64,000 nt of DNA, taken from assembly GCA_963559135.1 (NCBI GenBank), contig CAUWJP010000013.1:1-64000 (forward strand). Reading direction: 5' to 3'. Made by a program: the position numbers and the translations under genes. Below are positions 1 through 8,369 of the stretch, piece after piece (position 1 is the stretch's first letter; every line of letters begins with the position of its first letter). The notes beneath the pieces were generated by a model, which was given only the letters and a program-made list of their open reading frames with translations, searched no databases and was not told the DNA's origin. The DNA is from Sellimonas sp963559135 (GTDB lineage: Bacteria > Bacillota > Clostridia > Lachnospirales > Lachnospiraceae).

Positions 1-5
1 ATCCG

Positions 6-45
6 ACATTTACTACTGCATCTGAATAAGATGCAGTAATAATGT
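6..45. repeat. Imperfect inverted repeat at window edge
   Basis: Positions 14-22 and 30-38 form a perfect 9-bp stem around a 7-nt loop, and 6-10 with 41-45 extends it beyond a small internal loop. No T-run follows on either strand, so it is not a clear terminator. It may be an operator or an RNA hairpin belonging to a gene outside the window. Confidence 0.4.
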
Positions 46-162
46 TAAATATCAGTGATACATCACACTAGTGGTGTAACAATCGAAAAAAATACGGAGC
101 GAATTTGTATTGTGGCAGTGGTCATAAAAAAATGTAAAATCTTGCCTCTCTCCTTGTTGATA

Positions 163-191
163 TTGACACCCCTTCCCTTAAATGCTAATAT
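163..191 (+). promoter_or_regulatory. Promoter of the alcohol/aldehyde dehydrogenase pair
   Basis: TTGACA at 163-168, a 17-bp spacer, and TAATAT at 186-191, about 60 bp before the ATG at 255. The -35 is a perfect sigma-A consensus; the -10 matches four of six. Positions 46-162 otherwise hold AT-rich sequence with no gene that can be supported. Confidence 0.55.
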
Positions 192-254
192 TTTTCTGGT
201 ATAAATGCCTATCAAAAAGAATGTGGTTCTCCGCGCTGGAAAGGATTAATTGTC

Positions 255-1541
255 ATGAATACGCTAAAGAAAATATATTGCAGAACGTTTCAGATCGGAT
301 TAAAGATTGCCCTTCCGTTCCTCCCTTATCGGACGCCAAAAGTTGTTGGAAGCGTGACAGCCCTGCCGGAAGTGATCCGCAGAAAAAAATGCAGCAAAGT
401 CCTGATTATTACGGATGCAGGTATCCGGAAACTTGGCCTGACTGTTCGCCTAGAAAAAGCTCTGGACCGTGCCGGGATTCCCTACTGTATCTACGATAAA
501 ACCGTAGCCAATCCTACTACTGTGAATGTGTCCGAGGCTATCTATCTTTATAAAACAGAAGGTTGTGACTGTATTATCGGATTCGGCGGTGGTTCCAGTA
601 TGGACTGCGCCAAGGCAGTCGGAGCTTGCATTGTCAAGCCGAAGCAGCCTCTTTCAAAAATGAAGGGAATTCTGAAAGTCCACAAAAAGTTGCCTCTTTT
701 GATGGCTGTTCCTACTACTGCCGGTACCGGAAGCGAAACGACACTGGCTGCAGTGATCACGGATGCCCAGACGCGCCACAAATATGCAATTAACGATTTC
801 CCGCTGATTCCAAGATATGCGGTTCTGGATCCTAAAGTCACGTTAAGTCTGCCTCCATTTATCACCGCAACTACCGGTATGGATGCTCTGACCCACGCTG
901 TGGAAGCGTACATCGGAAATTCCACCACTTATGGGACACGCAAAGACGCTCTTATGGCCGTCAAACTGATTTTTGAAAATATTGATACGGTATATGAAGA
1001 TGGAAACAACGTAGAGGCGCGGCGTAACATGCTGCGGGCTTCTTTTTATGCCGGATGTGCATTTACCAAGTCCTATGTGGGGTATGTACATGCCATTGCC
1101 CATTCTCTTGGCGGGGAATACAATGTACCTCATGGTCTTGCAAATGCAGTTATTCTTCCAATGGTATTAAAGGCCTATGGCGAAACGATCCATAAAAAAC
1201 TTGCACGCCTGGCTGTTGCTGCCGGTCTGGCTGACAAGGACACACCTTGTGACGAAGCAGCCGAACGCTTTATTTCGGCTATTCAGGCTATGAAAAAGAG
1301 CTTTGGCATAGGTGATTATATTCCGGAAATCCGGGAGACCGATGTCCCGAAACTGGCACATTACGCCGACAAAGAGGCAAATCCTCTCTATCCGGTTCCT
1401 GTACTGATGAATGCGGCAGAACTTGAGACCTTTTACTATATGCTGATGCCTGAACCGGCAGATCCAGCAGAAGATTTTGAAGAATCCAACGAAACTGTTG
1501 TTGGGGAAGGAGTGACAAAACATGACGGAACAGGAAATTAA
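255..1541 (+). CDS. Iron-containing alcohol dehydrogenase
   Basis: A 428-residue cytoplasmic NAD(P)H-dependent alcohol dehydrogenase of the group III, metal-dependent family. The nucleotide-binding GGGSSMD motif is at 111-117 and the PTTAGTGSE motif at 153-161. The four expected iron ligands are present with the right spacing: Asp210, His214, His279 and His293. The start is the ATG at 255, preceded by GGAAAGGA. The gene overlaps the following aldehyde dehydrogenase by 20 bases, so the two are translated together. The pair would interconvert an alcohol, its aldehyde and the carboxylic acid. The substrate cannot be read from sequence; the partner being a class-3-like enzyme suggests a medium or long-chain or aromatic aldehyde. 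Confidence 0.92.
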   Translation: MNTLKKIYCRTFQIGLKIALPFLPYRTPKVVGSVTALPEVIRRKKCSKVLIITDAGIRKLGLTVRLEKALDRAGIPYCIYDKTVANPTTVNVSEAIYLYKTEGCDCIIGFGGGSSMDCAKAVGACIVKPKQPLSKMKGILKVHKKLPLLMAVPTTAGTGSETTLAAVITDAQTRHKYAINDFPLIPRYAVLDPKVTLSLPPFITATTGMDALTHAVEAYIGNSTTYGTRKDALMAVKLIFENIDTVYEDGNNVEARRNMLRASFYAGCAFTKSYVGYVHAIAHSLGGEYNVPHGLANAVILPMVLKAYGETIHKKLARLAVAAGLADKDTPCDEAAERFISAIQAMKKSFGIGDYIPEIRETDVPKLAHYADKEANPLYPVPVLMNAAELETFYYMLMPEPADPAEDFEESNETVVGEGVTKHDGTGN

Positions 1542-2901
1542 AAACCTTGTTACCAGACAAAGTAAATACTTTCAAACAGGAGCGACACTTCCGGTCAGTG
1601 CGCGGATTACTGCGCTTCGCAGACTTTATTCAGCTATTTCTTCCAATGAAAAAGAAATTCATAATGCACTGAAAAAAGATCTTGGAAAAAGCGGGTTCGA
1701 AAGCTACATGTGTGAAACCGGGCTTGTTCTGGAAGAAATCAGCTATATGCTTAAGCATATACAACGGTTTGCGGGCGAAAAGAAAGTCCGTACTCCGCTG
1801 GCACAGTTTCATTCCAGAAGTTATCAAAAACCATCACCTTACGGTGTCGTACTCATTATGAGCCCATGGAATTATCCATTCATGCTGACACTGTCCCCTC
1901 TGGTCGACGCACTTGCCGCAGGAAATACCGCTGTAGTCAAACCAAGCGCCTATTCTCCGTATACAAGCGAAGTGCTTCAAAAAATCCTGTCACAGTGTTT
2001 TGATCCTCAGTATGCGGCTGTTGTAACCGGAGGCCGGGCTGAAAACACTTGTCTTTTGAAGGAACATTTTGATTATATATTCTTTACTGGAAGCCAGGCT
2101 GTTGGAAAAGAAGTCATGCGAAATGCAGCAGAACATCTGACACCTGTCACATTAGAGTTGGGCGGAAAAAGCCCGTGTATCGTAGACCAGACTGCCGATA
2201 TCAAACTGGCAGCAAGACGAATCGTATTCGGAAAATATTTGAACTGCGGACAGACCTGTGTTGCACCGGACTATATTTACTGCCACCATTCTGTTAAGGA
2301 CAGGCTCATTAAAGAAGTACAAAAGCAGATTCAAAAACAATATGGGAAACAGCCTCTTCGGAATCCAAATTATGGAAAAATCATCAATGAAAAACATTTC
2401 GACCGGATTCTTGGGCTGATTGATGAAAAAAAGGTGGTGTACGGCGGAAATTCTGACCGGAAAACACTTCGAATCGAACCTACGGTTCTGGATCATGTAA
2501 CCTTTCAGGATGCAGTCATGCAGGAGGAAATCTTCGGACCTCTCATGCCGATTCTGACATTCGACAATCTGGATGACGTGATCCGAAAGATTAATTCCTT
2601 GTCTCATCCGCTGGCGCTTTACTTCTTTACTTCCGACAAATCGGCGGCAAAGAAAGTTACTTCCCGCTGCGGATTCGGTGGAGGCTGCATCAATGATACG
2701 ATCATTCATCTTGCCACTACAGAAATGGGATTTGGAGGATTTGGTGAAAGCGGTATGGGCGCTTACCATGGAAAGATCGGCTTTGATACCTTTTCACACT
2801 ATAAGAGTATCGTAGATAAGAAAACCTGGATTGATCTGCCAATGCGTTATCAGCCATACCAGAAGCTGCAGGAAAAAATGGTACGCTTCTTCCTGAAATA
2901 G
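1522..2901 (+). CDS. Class-3-like aldehyde dehydrogenase
   Basis: A 459-residue NAD(P)-dependent aldehyde dehydrogenase. Key residues: catalytic Cys246 in GQTC, general base Glu212 in LELGGKSP, and the PWNYP motif near 115-119. At about 460 residues and lacking the N-terminal extension of class 1/2 enzymes it resembles the class 3 (fatty/aromatic aldehyde) group. It starts at an ATG inside the 3' end of the alcohol dehydrogenase, with GGAAGGAG upstream, and ends just before a strong terminator, so the two genes form a complete operon. Likely role: oxidation of the aldehyde made by the upstream enzyme, or removal of reactive aldehydes. Family assignment is firm; substrate is unknown. Confidence 0.92.
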   Translation: MTEQEIKNLVTRQSKYFQTGATLPVSARITALRRLYSAISSNEKEIHNALKKDLGKSGFESYMCETGLVLEEISYMLKHIQRFAGEKKVRTPLAQFHSRSYQKPSPYGVVLIMSPWNYPFMLTLSPLVDALAAGNTAVVKPSAYSPYTSEVLQKILSQCFDPQYAAVVTGGRAENTCLLKEHFDYIFFTGSQAVGKEVMRNAAEHLTPVTLELGGKSPCIVDQTADIKLAARRIVFGKYLNCGQTCVAPDYIYCHHSVKDRLIKEVQKQIQKQYGKQPLRNPNYGKIINEKHFDRILGLIDEKKVVYGGNSDRKTLRIEPTVLDHVTFQDAVMQEEIFGPLMPILTFDNLDDVIRKINSLSHPLALYFFTSDKSAAKKVTSRCGFGGGCINDTIIHLATTEMGFGGFGESGMGAYHGKIGFDTFSHYKSIVDKKTWIDLPMRYQPYQKLQEKMVRFFLK

Positions 2902-2947
2902 CCTTTCCGGAAACATGATGTGAGATCACAAAACTTTCTCTATATTC

Positions 2948-2986
2948 AAAAACCTGCCGCACGCTATGTTGTGCGACAGGTTTTTC
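2948..2986 (+). terminator. Terminator after aldehyde dehydrogenase
   Basis: A 14-bp stem (2949-2962 with 2971-2984, one mismatch) followed by a T-run on the plus strand and preceded by an A-run, so it can also stop the minus-strand gene that ends at 3013. Confidence 0.85.
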
Positions 2987-3012
2987 ATTATCCAAACACT
3001 CTTCGGGTATGC

Positions 3013-3894
3013 TTATTTTACCTCAACAAGTTCGATCCGGAAATTCAGTTCTTTTCCTGCCATCTCATGGTTGGCATCAAACGTAATGGAAGTCTCATCT
3101 TTTTCAACCACAGTAACCGGAATCGGCTGGCCGTACTGATTACTGAGGTAAACTCTCTCTCCCGGCTCCAAATCTTCTGATCCTGGAAGCTGTGCCATTT
3201 CGATCATGAAAATGGCATTTGGATCCGGCATGCCGTATGCTTCGTCCGGCATCAGATGAATATCCACAATCTCTCCCACTTCCATATTAGCGACAGCGGC
3301 ATCAAATCCACGGATCATCTGTCCTGCACCGCAGATAAATTCCAGCGGTTCTCCACGATCATAAGAAGAATCAAACTGGGTACCGTCGTTAAAGGTTCCT
3401 CTATAGTGTGTTTTACAGATTTTTCCTGCATTGCGTCCCGTAATAGGCGGCTGAGATCCACATCCGGCACAACTACCGCAGCTGCCGCCGCAGGAATGTT
3501 CTTCTTCATGCTGACCGCAATCATGTTCTTCTCCGTGATGTCCGCAGCTGTGTCCTTCGTCATGATGGTGATCACAGGTTGCGCCTGAGGAAGTCAGTTC
3601 TCCCTTCAGATATGCTTCTACTGCCTGATCGACATTGCCTTCAGCACCAGAACACAATTCAATCCCTGCTTCTTCCAGTGCTGCCTGTGCTCCGCCGCCG
3701 ATTCCTCCGCAGATCAGCACATTGACACCCTGTTCTGCAAGCAGACCAGCCAGTGCGCCATGTCCTGTTCCATTAGAACCAATTACTTCACTGGAAACCA
3801 CGTTCTGACCTTCCACTTCGTAAATTTTGAAATTCTCTGTTTTTCCAAAATGCTGAAAAATATTTCCATTATCATAGGTTACTGCTATTTTCAT
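3013..3894 (-). CDS. NifX-like domain fused to a SlyD-like FKBP isomerase
   Basis: A 293-residue protein with three parts. Residues 1-100 match the dinitrogenase iron-molybdenum cofactor (NifX/NifB C-terminal) fold, with the glycine-rich ICGGIGGGA stretch. Residues 106-145 are extremely rich in His and Cys (seven Cys, about a dozen His), a likely metal-binding linker. Residues 158-293 are an FKBP peptidyl-prolyl isomerase of SlyD type (DGTQFDSS, GAGQMIRGFD, NHEMAGKELNF). SlyD proteins normally carry the His/Cys tail at the C-terminus and serve nickel-enzyme assembly; here it lies between the domains. The ATG at 3894 is chosen over one 18 bases upstream because AGGAG at 3905-3909 would lie inside the longer form. 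Probable role: metal or Fe-S cofactor handling coupled to folding (inference). Confidence 0.85.
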   Translation of the reverse strand: MKIAVTYDNGNIFQHFGKTENFKIYEVEGQNVVSSEVIGSNGTGHGALAGLLAEQGVNVLICGGIGGGAQAALEEAGIELCSGAEGNVDQAVEAYLKGELTSSGATCDHHHDEGHSCGHHGEEHDCGQHEEEHSCGGSCGSCAGCGSQPPITGRNAGKICKTHYRGTFNDGTQFDSSYDRGEPLEFICGAGQMIRGFDAAVANMEVGEIVDIHLMPDEAYGMPDPNAIFMIEMAQLPGSEDLEPGERVYLSNQYGQPIPVTVVEKDETSITFDANHEMAGKELNFRIELVEVK

Positions 3895-3941
3895 GTCTTC
3901 TAATCTCCTCATTTTTTTCTATTTCTGATTCTGGCTCTTCT

Positions 3942-3970
3942 ATTATAAAACATCATTCGCTGATTTCCAA
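3942..3970 (-). promoter_or_regulatory. Promoter of the NifX-SlyD fusion gene
   Basis: On the minus strand TTGGAA (3970-3965), 17-bp spacer, TATAAT (3947-3942), about 50 bp before the chosen start. The rest of 3971-4063 shows nothing clear. Confidence 0.6.
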
Positions 3971-4063
3971 GTCTTTATGGCAGAATCTGCTCCGGATGAA
4001 AATTCAGGTAATCTCCCGACACTAGAAGATAGCGAATTTCCCTCCCTCCTGTTCAAATGTATG

Positions 4064-4606
4064 CTAAAAATCATACCGGAGAATTTCACAGTTTTTTACT
4101 CCAAATAGCGCATATTCTTCGTTTGTCATATCGGTAAAATACGACTGTACAACTCTGGCGATCCCGTTGTGCGCAACCAGAATGTACGTTTTCTCGTCTG
4201 ACTCTGCCTTGATATCATCAAGCAGATTATAGATTCTCTGGGCCAGCTGGAGCGTCGATTCTCCATTTCCATGGTGGGAGGCAAACTGTTCTTTTTCCTT
4301 CTGGAAATCAGCGGCATTTCTTGGAGATGTTCCCTCCCATTTACCGAAATGCTGCTCAATCAGCCGGAGCTCCGCCTTTGCCGGAATCCCCATGATTTCA
4401 GCAATATGCCGTGCTGTCTCTGCTGCCCTGACAAGCGGTGAATACAGGATTTCATCCGCCTTGATTCCTTCTTCCAGAAATTTCTTTCCTGTCTCCACAG
4501 CCTGCTGATGACCGTACTCGGTCAGTTTAATATCTGTTCTTCCACAGATCTTACTTTCTACATTCCACACGGTCTGTCCGTGTCTTACAAAATAAAAATG
4601 TCCCAT
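4064..4606 (-). CDS. Histidine phosphatase family protein
   Basis: A 180-residue member of the histidine (phosphoglycerate mutase-like) phosphatase superfamily. The N-terminal VRHGQT motif carries the catalytic histidine that is transiently phosphorylated; the second histidine is in VAHNG near residue 145, and the acidic residue in YSPLVRAAETA is in place. Small enzymes of this type include CobC-like alpha-ribazole phosphatases and broad phosphatases. No cobamide genes are nearby, so the substrate is open. It is the last gene of an operon, 18 bases after the alpha/beta hydrolase, with AGGAG before its ATG. Confidence 0.85.
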   Translation of the reverse strand: MGHFYFVRHGQTVWNVESKICGRTDIKLTEYGHQQAVETGKKFLEEGIKADEILYSPLVRAAETARHIAEIMGIPAKAELRLIEQHFGKWEGTSPRNAADFQKEKEQFASHHGNGESTLQLAQRIYNLLDDIKAESDEKTYILVAHNGIARVVQSYFTDMTNEEYALFGVKNCEILRYDF

Positions 4607-4624
4607 ATCTGTTTATCTCCTGTT

Positions 4625-5314
4625 TTATTTTCCATCTAAAAGAAATCGTTCCACAACCCGGTTAAATGCCTCTGGATTTTTTGCCGCAATAAAGTGATCT
4701 CCTTTCAGGCAGAAAAATTTCGCTCCCGGGATACTCTTTGCAATCAGCAGGGAATGATGATAGCGGATCATGTCATTCTTTCCTGCAAGGACCAGTGTCT
4801 TAGAAGAAATTCTGCTCAGATCTTCCGGGCGGATATACGGATCCTTTACCATAAGTCCCAGTAACTCTTTTTGTTCTTTCGCTTTCGTAGAAACCGGCGC
4901 AAGGAACGATGCCACACCATACCCCGCCCAGATCGGCAAAACGATCAATAACTTCATCCCGAAAGGATAAAGATTAGCGCCGTTCAAAATGAGTTTTCTT
5001 ACTTTCTGCGGATATTGAAGCGCAAACACCAGTGCCGTATTTCCTCCATCGCTGAACCCGAGAATGTCTGCTCGATCAATTCCCTTCTCTTCCATGAAGT
5101 CATACAGATCCTCCGCAAACTGCCGGATGGTAAATGGGGCGTTCCCTCGCGGACTTTGCCCGTGTCCTCTCGTATCGATTGCGATCACTTTTCGTGTCTT
5201 TGCAAAATGCTTAATCTGCCTGGAAAAGTAGCTGCTTTCTTCTCCGTTTCCGTGCAATAAAATCAGTGGTTCACCTGTTCCTCTTTCAATGGAATAGAGC
5301 CGAATGTCATTCAT
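4625..5314 (-). CDS. Alpha/beta hydrolase
   Basis: A 229-residue cytoplasmic alpha/beta-fold hydrolase. The oxyanion-hole motif LLHGNG is at about 17-22, the nucleophile elbow is GFSDGG, and the likely catalytic histidine is in GDHF near the C-terminus. The open frame extends further upstream, but the ATG at 5314 has GGGAGG six bases before it and gives the normal family length. It follows the aldo/keto reductase by 16 bases and precedes the histidine phosphatase by 18, so all three are one transcript. Substrate unknown; lactonase, esterase and C-C hydrolase activities all occur in this superfamily. Confidence 0.85.
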   Translation of the reverse strand: MNDIRLYSIERGTGEPLILLHGNGEESSYFSRQIKHFAKTRKVIAIDTRGHGQSPRGNAPFTIRQFAEDLYDFMEEKGIDRADILGFSDGGNTALVFALQYPQKVRKLILNGANLYPFGMKLLIVLPIWAGYGVASFLAPVSTKAKEQKELLGLMVKDPYIRPEDLSRISSKTLVLAGKNDMIRYHHSLLIAKSIPGAKFFCLKGDHFIAAKNPEAFNRVVERFLLDGK

Positions 5315-5330
5315 CTTGTCCCTCCCGCAT

Positions 5331-6479
5331 TTACAATCTGCCAAACAATTCTTTTGCTTTTTCCATTTTTTCCACGACCGGAACATCGAACGGACACCTG
5401 ATCTCGCAGCCTTTGCATGCGATGCAGTCTTTTGCATTGGCTGAAAGTCCCTCATAATGCGCCTTGACTGTTGCCGGCACTTCTTCATGCATGGCAGCCA
5501 GATCGTAGAGCTTGTTCACCATGGCAATATCGATTCCTGCCGGGCAAGGTGCGCAGTGTCCGCAATACGTGCACTGTCCACTGTAAGCATGATGTGGTGC
5601 CTTGGCCAGCACGCTCGCATAATCTTTTTCCTCTTCTGTGGCGTCCTCATAAGCAACCGCTTCTCTGACATGTTCCGTCGTATCGTAGCCTGCCAGCACA
5701 CTTGCCACCCCCGGTCTAGTAAGGGCATAGTGAATGCACTGAACCGGAGTCAGGGCCACCCCAAATGGAGAAGTCTTTTCGGAAAAAAGGCGTCCTCCCG
5801 CATATCCTTTCATAACAGTAATTCCGACACCCCTCTGTTCGCAAATCTGATACAGTTCTGCCCGCTCCGGATCGATGCCTTGCAGATGTTCCTCATAAGA
5901 ATCTGCAAAATATGTATTCATATCTTCGCTTGCCGGGAGCAGATCAAACGCCGGATTGATACTGAACAAAATCATCTCTATTTCGCCACTTAATGCCGCA
6001 AGTTTTGCCACTTTCGGATTGTGAGTGCTCATTCCAATCTGGTGAATGATTCCCTTTTCTTTCTGCTCGCTTACATAAGCCAGAAATTCTCCTTCCATGA
6101 TCCGGTGAAATTCTGCCTCTTCATCCACAAAATGTATCATGCCAAGGTCAATGTAATCTGTCTGAAGGCGTGTCAACAGATCCTGAAACGCTTCTTTTAC
6201 CTTCTCAAGATCCCGGGTGCGGACATACTGACCATTCTGCCAGGTTGATCCAAAATGTCCCTGAATAATCCATTTTTCTCTCTTCCCCTGCAGGGCTTTC
6301 CCAATATTGGAGCGTACGTTCGGCTCAGACATCCAGCAGTCCAGGATGTTGATTCCATAGCTTTCGCAACAGTCAATAATCTCTTTCACTTCTGCTTCGT
6401 TGTGACGCTCCAGCCACTCTGCTCCTAATCCAATTTCGCTGACCTTTAATCCAGTGTTCCCCAATTCACGGTATCTCAT
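5331..6479 (-). CDS. Aldo/keto reductase with C-terminal 2x[4Fe-4S] domain
   Basis: A 382-residue protein: an aldo/keto reductase barrel (residues about 1-290, starting RELGNTGLKVSEIGLG) followed by a ferredoxin-like tail with two cysteine clusters (CTYCGHCAPCP and CIACKGCEIRCP). This architecture is common in strict anaerobes and implies electron exchange between NAD(P)H or a bound substrate and ferredoxin. The ATG at 6479 is chosen because AGGAGGG lies seven bases upstream; a longer frame exists but has no support. It is the first gene of a three-gene operon with a hydrolase and a phosphatase. Substrate unknown. Confidence 0.9.
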   Translation of the reverse strand: MRYRELGNTGLKVSEIGLGAEWLERHNEAEVKEIIDCCESYGINILDCWMSEPNVRSNIGKALQGKREKWIIQGHFGSTWQNGQYVRTRDLEKVKEAFQDLLTRLQTDYIDLGMIHFVDEEAEFHRIMEGEFLAYVSEQKEKGIIHQIGMSTHNPKVAKLAALSGEIEMILFSINPAFDLLPASEDMNTYFADSYEEHLQGIDPERAELYQICEQRGVGITVMKGYAGGRLFSEKTSPFGVALTPVQCIHYALTRPGVASVLAGYDTTEHVREAVAYEDATEEEKDYASVLAKAPHHAYSGQCTYCGHCAPCPAGIDIAMVNKLYDLAAMHEEVPATVKAHYEGLSANAKDCIACKGCEIRCPFDVPVVEKMEKAKELFGRL

Positions 6480-6610
6480 TTTGTTTCCCTCCTGATGTTT
6501 ACGGCTTTTCAGCCTATTCGTGTCCACTACAGTAAATTCTTTTCTCAAAACCGCAACGTTTTCTTCACTTTTTCCTGAATGATTTCATCCTGATCCAGTC
6601 TGTTTACTCC

Positions 6611-6638
6611 ATTATATCATCTCAGCTTTCTTTGTAAA
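6611..6638 (-). promoter_or_regulatory. Promoter of the aldo/keto reductase operon
   Basis: On the minus strand TTTACA (6638-6633), 16-bp spacer, TATAAT (6616-6611). In the gene-free stretch 6480-6820 this promoter and the terminator at 6752-6785 are the only signals seen; 6639-6751 shows nothing else. Confidence 0.6.
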
Positions 6639-6751
6639 AGACAGGAAGTTACGAACCATTATGCTTCTAATTTCCTCCTTCTTTTGCTGCCACAACTACT
6701 TTCTTTTCATTTTACTAAGCTGGTAAACAGGCTGCATCTCCTTCACGAAAA

Positions 6752-6785
6752 ATGACACAGGTCCATCATGGTTCACCTGTGTCAT
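6752..6785 (-). terminator. Terminator after the AAA+ ATPase gene
   Basis: An 11-bp perfect stem (6752-6762 with 6775-6785) with a 12-nt loop. T-runs follow on both strands, so it can act in both directions; it lies directly after the stop at 6821. Confidence 0.85.
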
Positions 6786-6820
6786 ATTTTTTCATTTACT
6801 CTCTTTTAACAAGTGGACCA

Positions 6821-8305
6821 TCAGGAAAGCAGATTTCTTACTGTTTCTGCATCAAATGTCACTGTTTTCACATGATCTACCTCGATCTGGTAGAGCGCAT
6901 TTGCCGCAAGGTGCTCCGCTGCCTGCTCCAGATCACGGATACCGCTGGTATTTCTGTGCAGGTCAATGACTGCGTCCAGTCCATCGTCTGTCAGCGTGCA
7001 CTCATTCTCCTGCATTCCAATCCTTTTAAGTACCTTCGGAAGTGCATACCGGGAGAAGATTACCTTTTTCTCCTCTGGTGTGTAGTCCGGAAGCTCAATT
7101 ACTGCAAACCGGGACATAAGCGGCGCGCTGATCTGATCCTTATCGTTGGCCGTCGCAATCGGATAAACTCCTACTGTCGGAATCATACATTCGATATAAT
7201 TGTCTGTAAAACCAAGGTTATCAAGCAACGTCAAAAGCACATCTGCCGGATTGCCGTTTCCTTTTCCAGATGCAGCCTTGTCAAGCTCATTAATGATAAA
7301 TACCAGATTGGACTCTCCTGCCATGGAAAAAGCATCCATGATGATTCCCGGCTTTGCATTAGCATAAATCCTGGAACTTCCGGTCAGCTGCTCCGGATCA
7401 TTGATAGAACTCATATCCAGCGTCGTCCATGGGAGCTTCAAAATTCTTGCTACCGCATAAGCGATCTGAGACTTTCCGGTTCCCGCAGGTCCCACCAGCA
7501 GGAGACCGTAGGCTGGAAGAGTATGCGTCCGGTTAATCTGAATAATGGTTTCGATGATACGTTGCTTTACCTGCTCCATTCCGTAAAGTTCCTCGTCCAG
7601 AATTCTTCTTGCCTCTTCTGGATCAATTGCCTGGAAATAGTTCCCTTTCCACTGGATATTCATCATAATGGAAAGTGCTCTCTGCGCATGCCGACGTTCC
7701 TCTGCAGAAACCTCATGAGAGCGGGCTACGGCAAGATTTCTTCTTGCCCAGAGCCGGATATTATCCGGCAATGTCTTTCCTGCACAGGTGATAAAGTCGG
7801 TAATACTCTGGATACTGGTCAACTTCATGCTGTCCCCTGTCTCCTCCTCCTCTTCGTCCGGAACTTCTTCGGACGGCGCATCACTTGTGAGAAGACGCTC
7901 AATCATAAACTGTAAAAAACCGTCCTCTGCTGACAGCTTGGAGCCTCCGCCAAAGGCAATCTCACAGATCTTATATACGGCATATCCATCCTCCCGATCT
8001 ACCCCTGAAAGCCTCACATTAATATGATTCTCTCCCATCCATTTGAGAAGACTTACAAAACGGGCATCGATCTGTAAAATGTCAGCACTGACTGTTCCTT
8101 CTTCTTCTTTGAATTCAAACGCAGTCCGGCGGACTGGATTCGTAAATACTCCGATCGAATGATGCTGAAGTTTTCCTTCGCTGTTGTCAAGCACAAGCAT
8201 CGGATGTTCCGGCGACGCCTCCTGTTCGCTGGAATAAAATACAGTATAAGTACATTCCGGAGTTTTTCCTTCCTCCGGCGTATTATTAAAATCAAAAACT
8301 GGCAT
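6821..8305 (-). CDS. Lon-type AAA+ ATPase lacking a protease domain
   Basis: A 494-residue ATPase. Residues 1-220 are a family-specific N-terminal region with an acidic stretch (EEEEE near 151-155). The AAA+ module begins near 230 with DEELYGMEQVKQRI, like the start of the Lon ATPase domain, then Walker A GPAGTGKS at 272-279, Walker B ending INELDK at 338-343, sensor Asn in ATAND near 387 and Arg finger in MSRF near 399. The segment between Walker A and B (SSRIYANAKPG) also follows Lon. The protein ends after the AAA+ lid: there is no S16 Ser-Lys protease domain. It lies 64 bases after recQ in the same direction. A remodelling or DNA-associated role is possible but unproven. Confidence 0.8.
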   Translation of the reverse strand: MPVFDFNNTPEEGKTPECTYTVFYSSEQEASPEHPMLVLDNSEGKLQHHSIGVFTNPVRRTAFEFKEEEGTVSADILQIDARFVSLLKWMGENHINVRLSGVDREDGYAVYKICEIAFGGGSKLSAEDGFLQFMIERLLTSDAPSEEVPDEEEEETGDSMKLTSIQSITDFITCAGKTLPDNIRLWARRNLAVARSHEVSAEERRHAQRALSIMMNIQWKGNYFQAIDPEEARRILDEELYGMEQVKQRIIETIIQINRTHTLPAYGLLLVGPAGTGKSQIAYAVARILKLPWTTLDMSSINDPEQLTGSSRIYANAKPGIIMDAFSMAGESNLVFIINELDKAASGKGNGNPADVLLTLLDNLGFTDNYIECMIPTVGVYPIATANDKDQISAPLMSRFAVIELPDYTPEEKKVIFSRYALPKVLKRIGMQENECTLTDDGLDAVIDLHRNTSGIRDLEQAAEHLAANALYQIEVDHVKTVTFDAETVRNLLS

Positions 8306-8369
8306 GTTACATACTCCTGTCTTTTGTCAAATTTTCTTTAGTTTAGCATAAAATCAAAGATGTCACAAT

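Noticed and set aside
182..499. Open frame overlapping the start of the alcohol dehydrogenase
   Set aside because: It is in another frame of a clear enzyme gene, has no ribosome site and no recognisable protein character.
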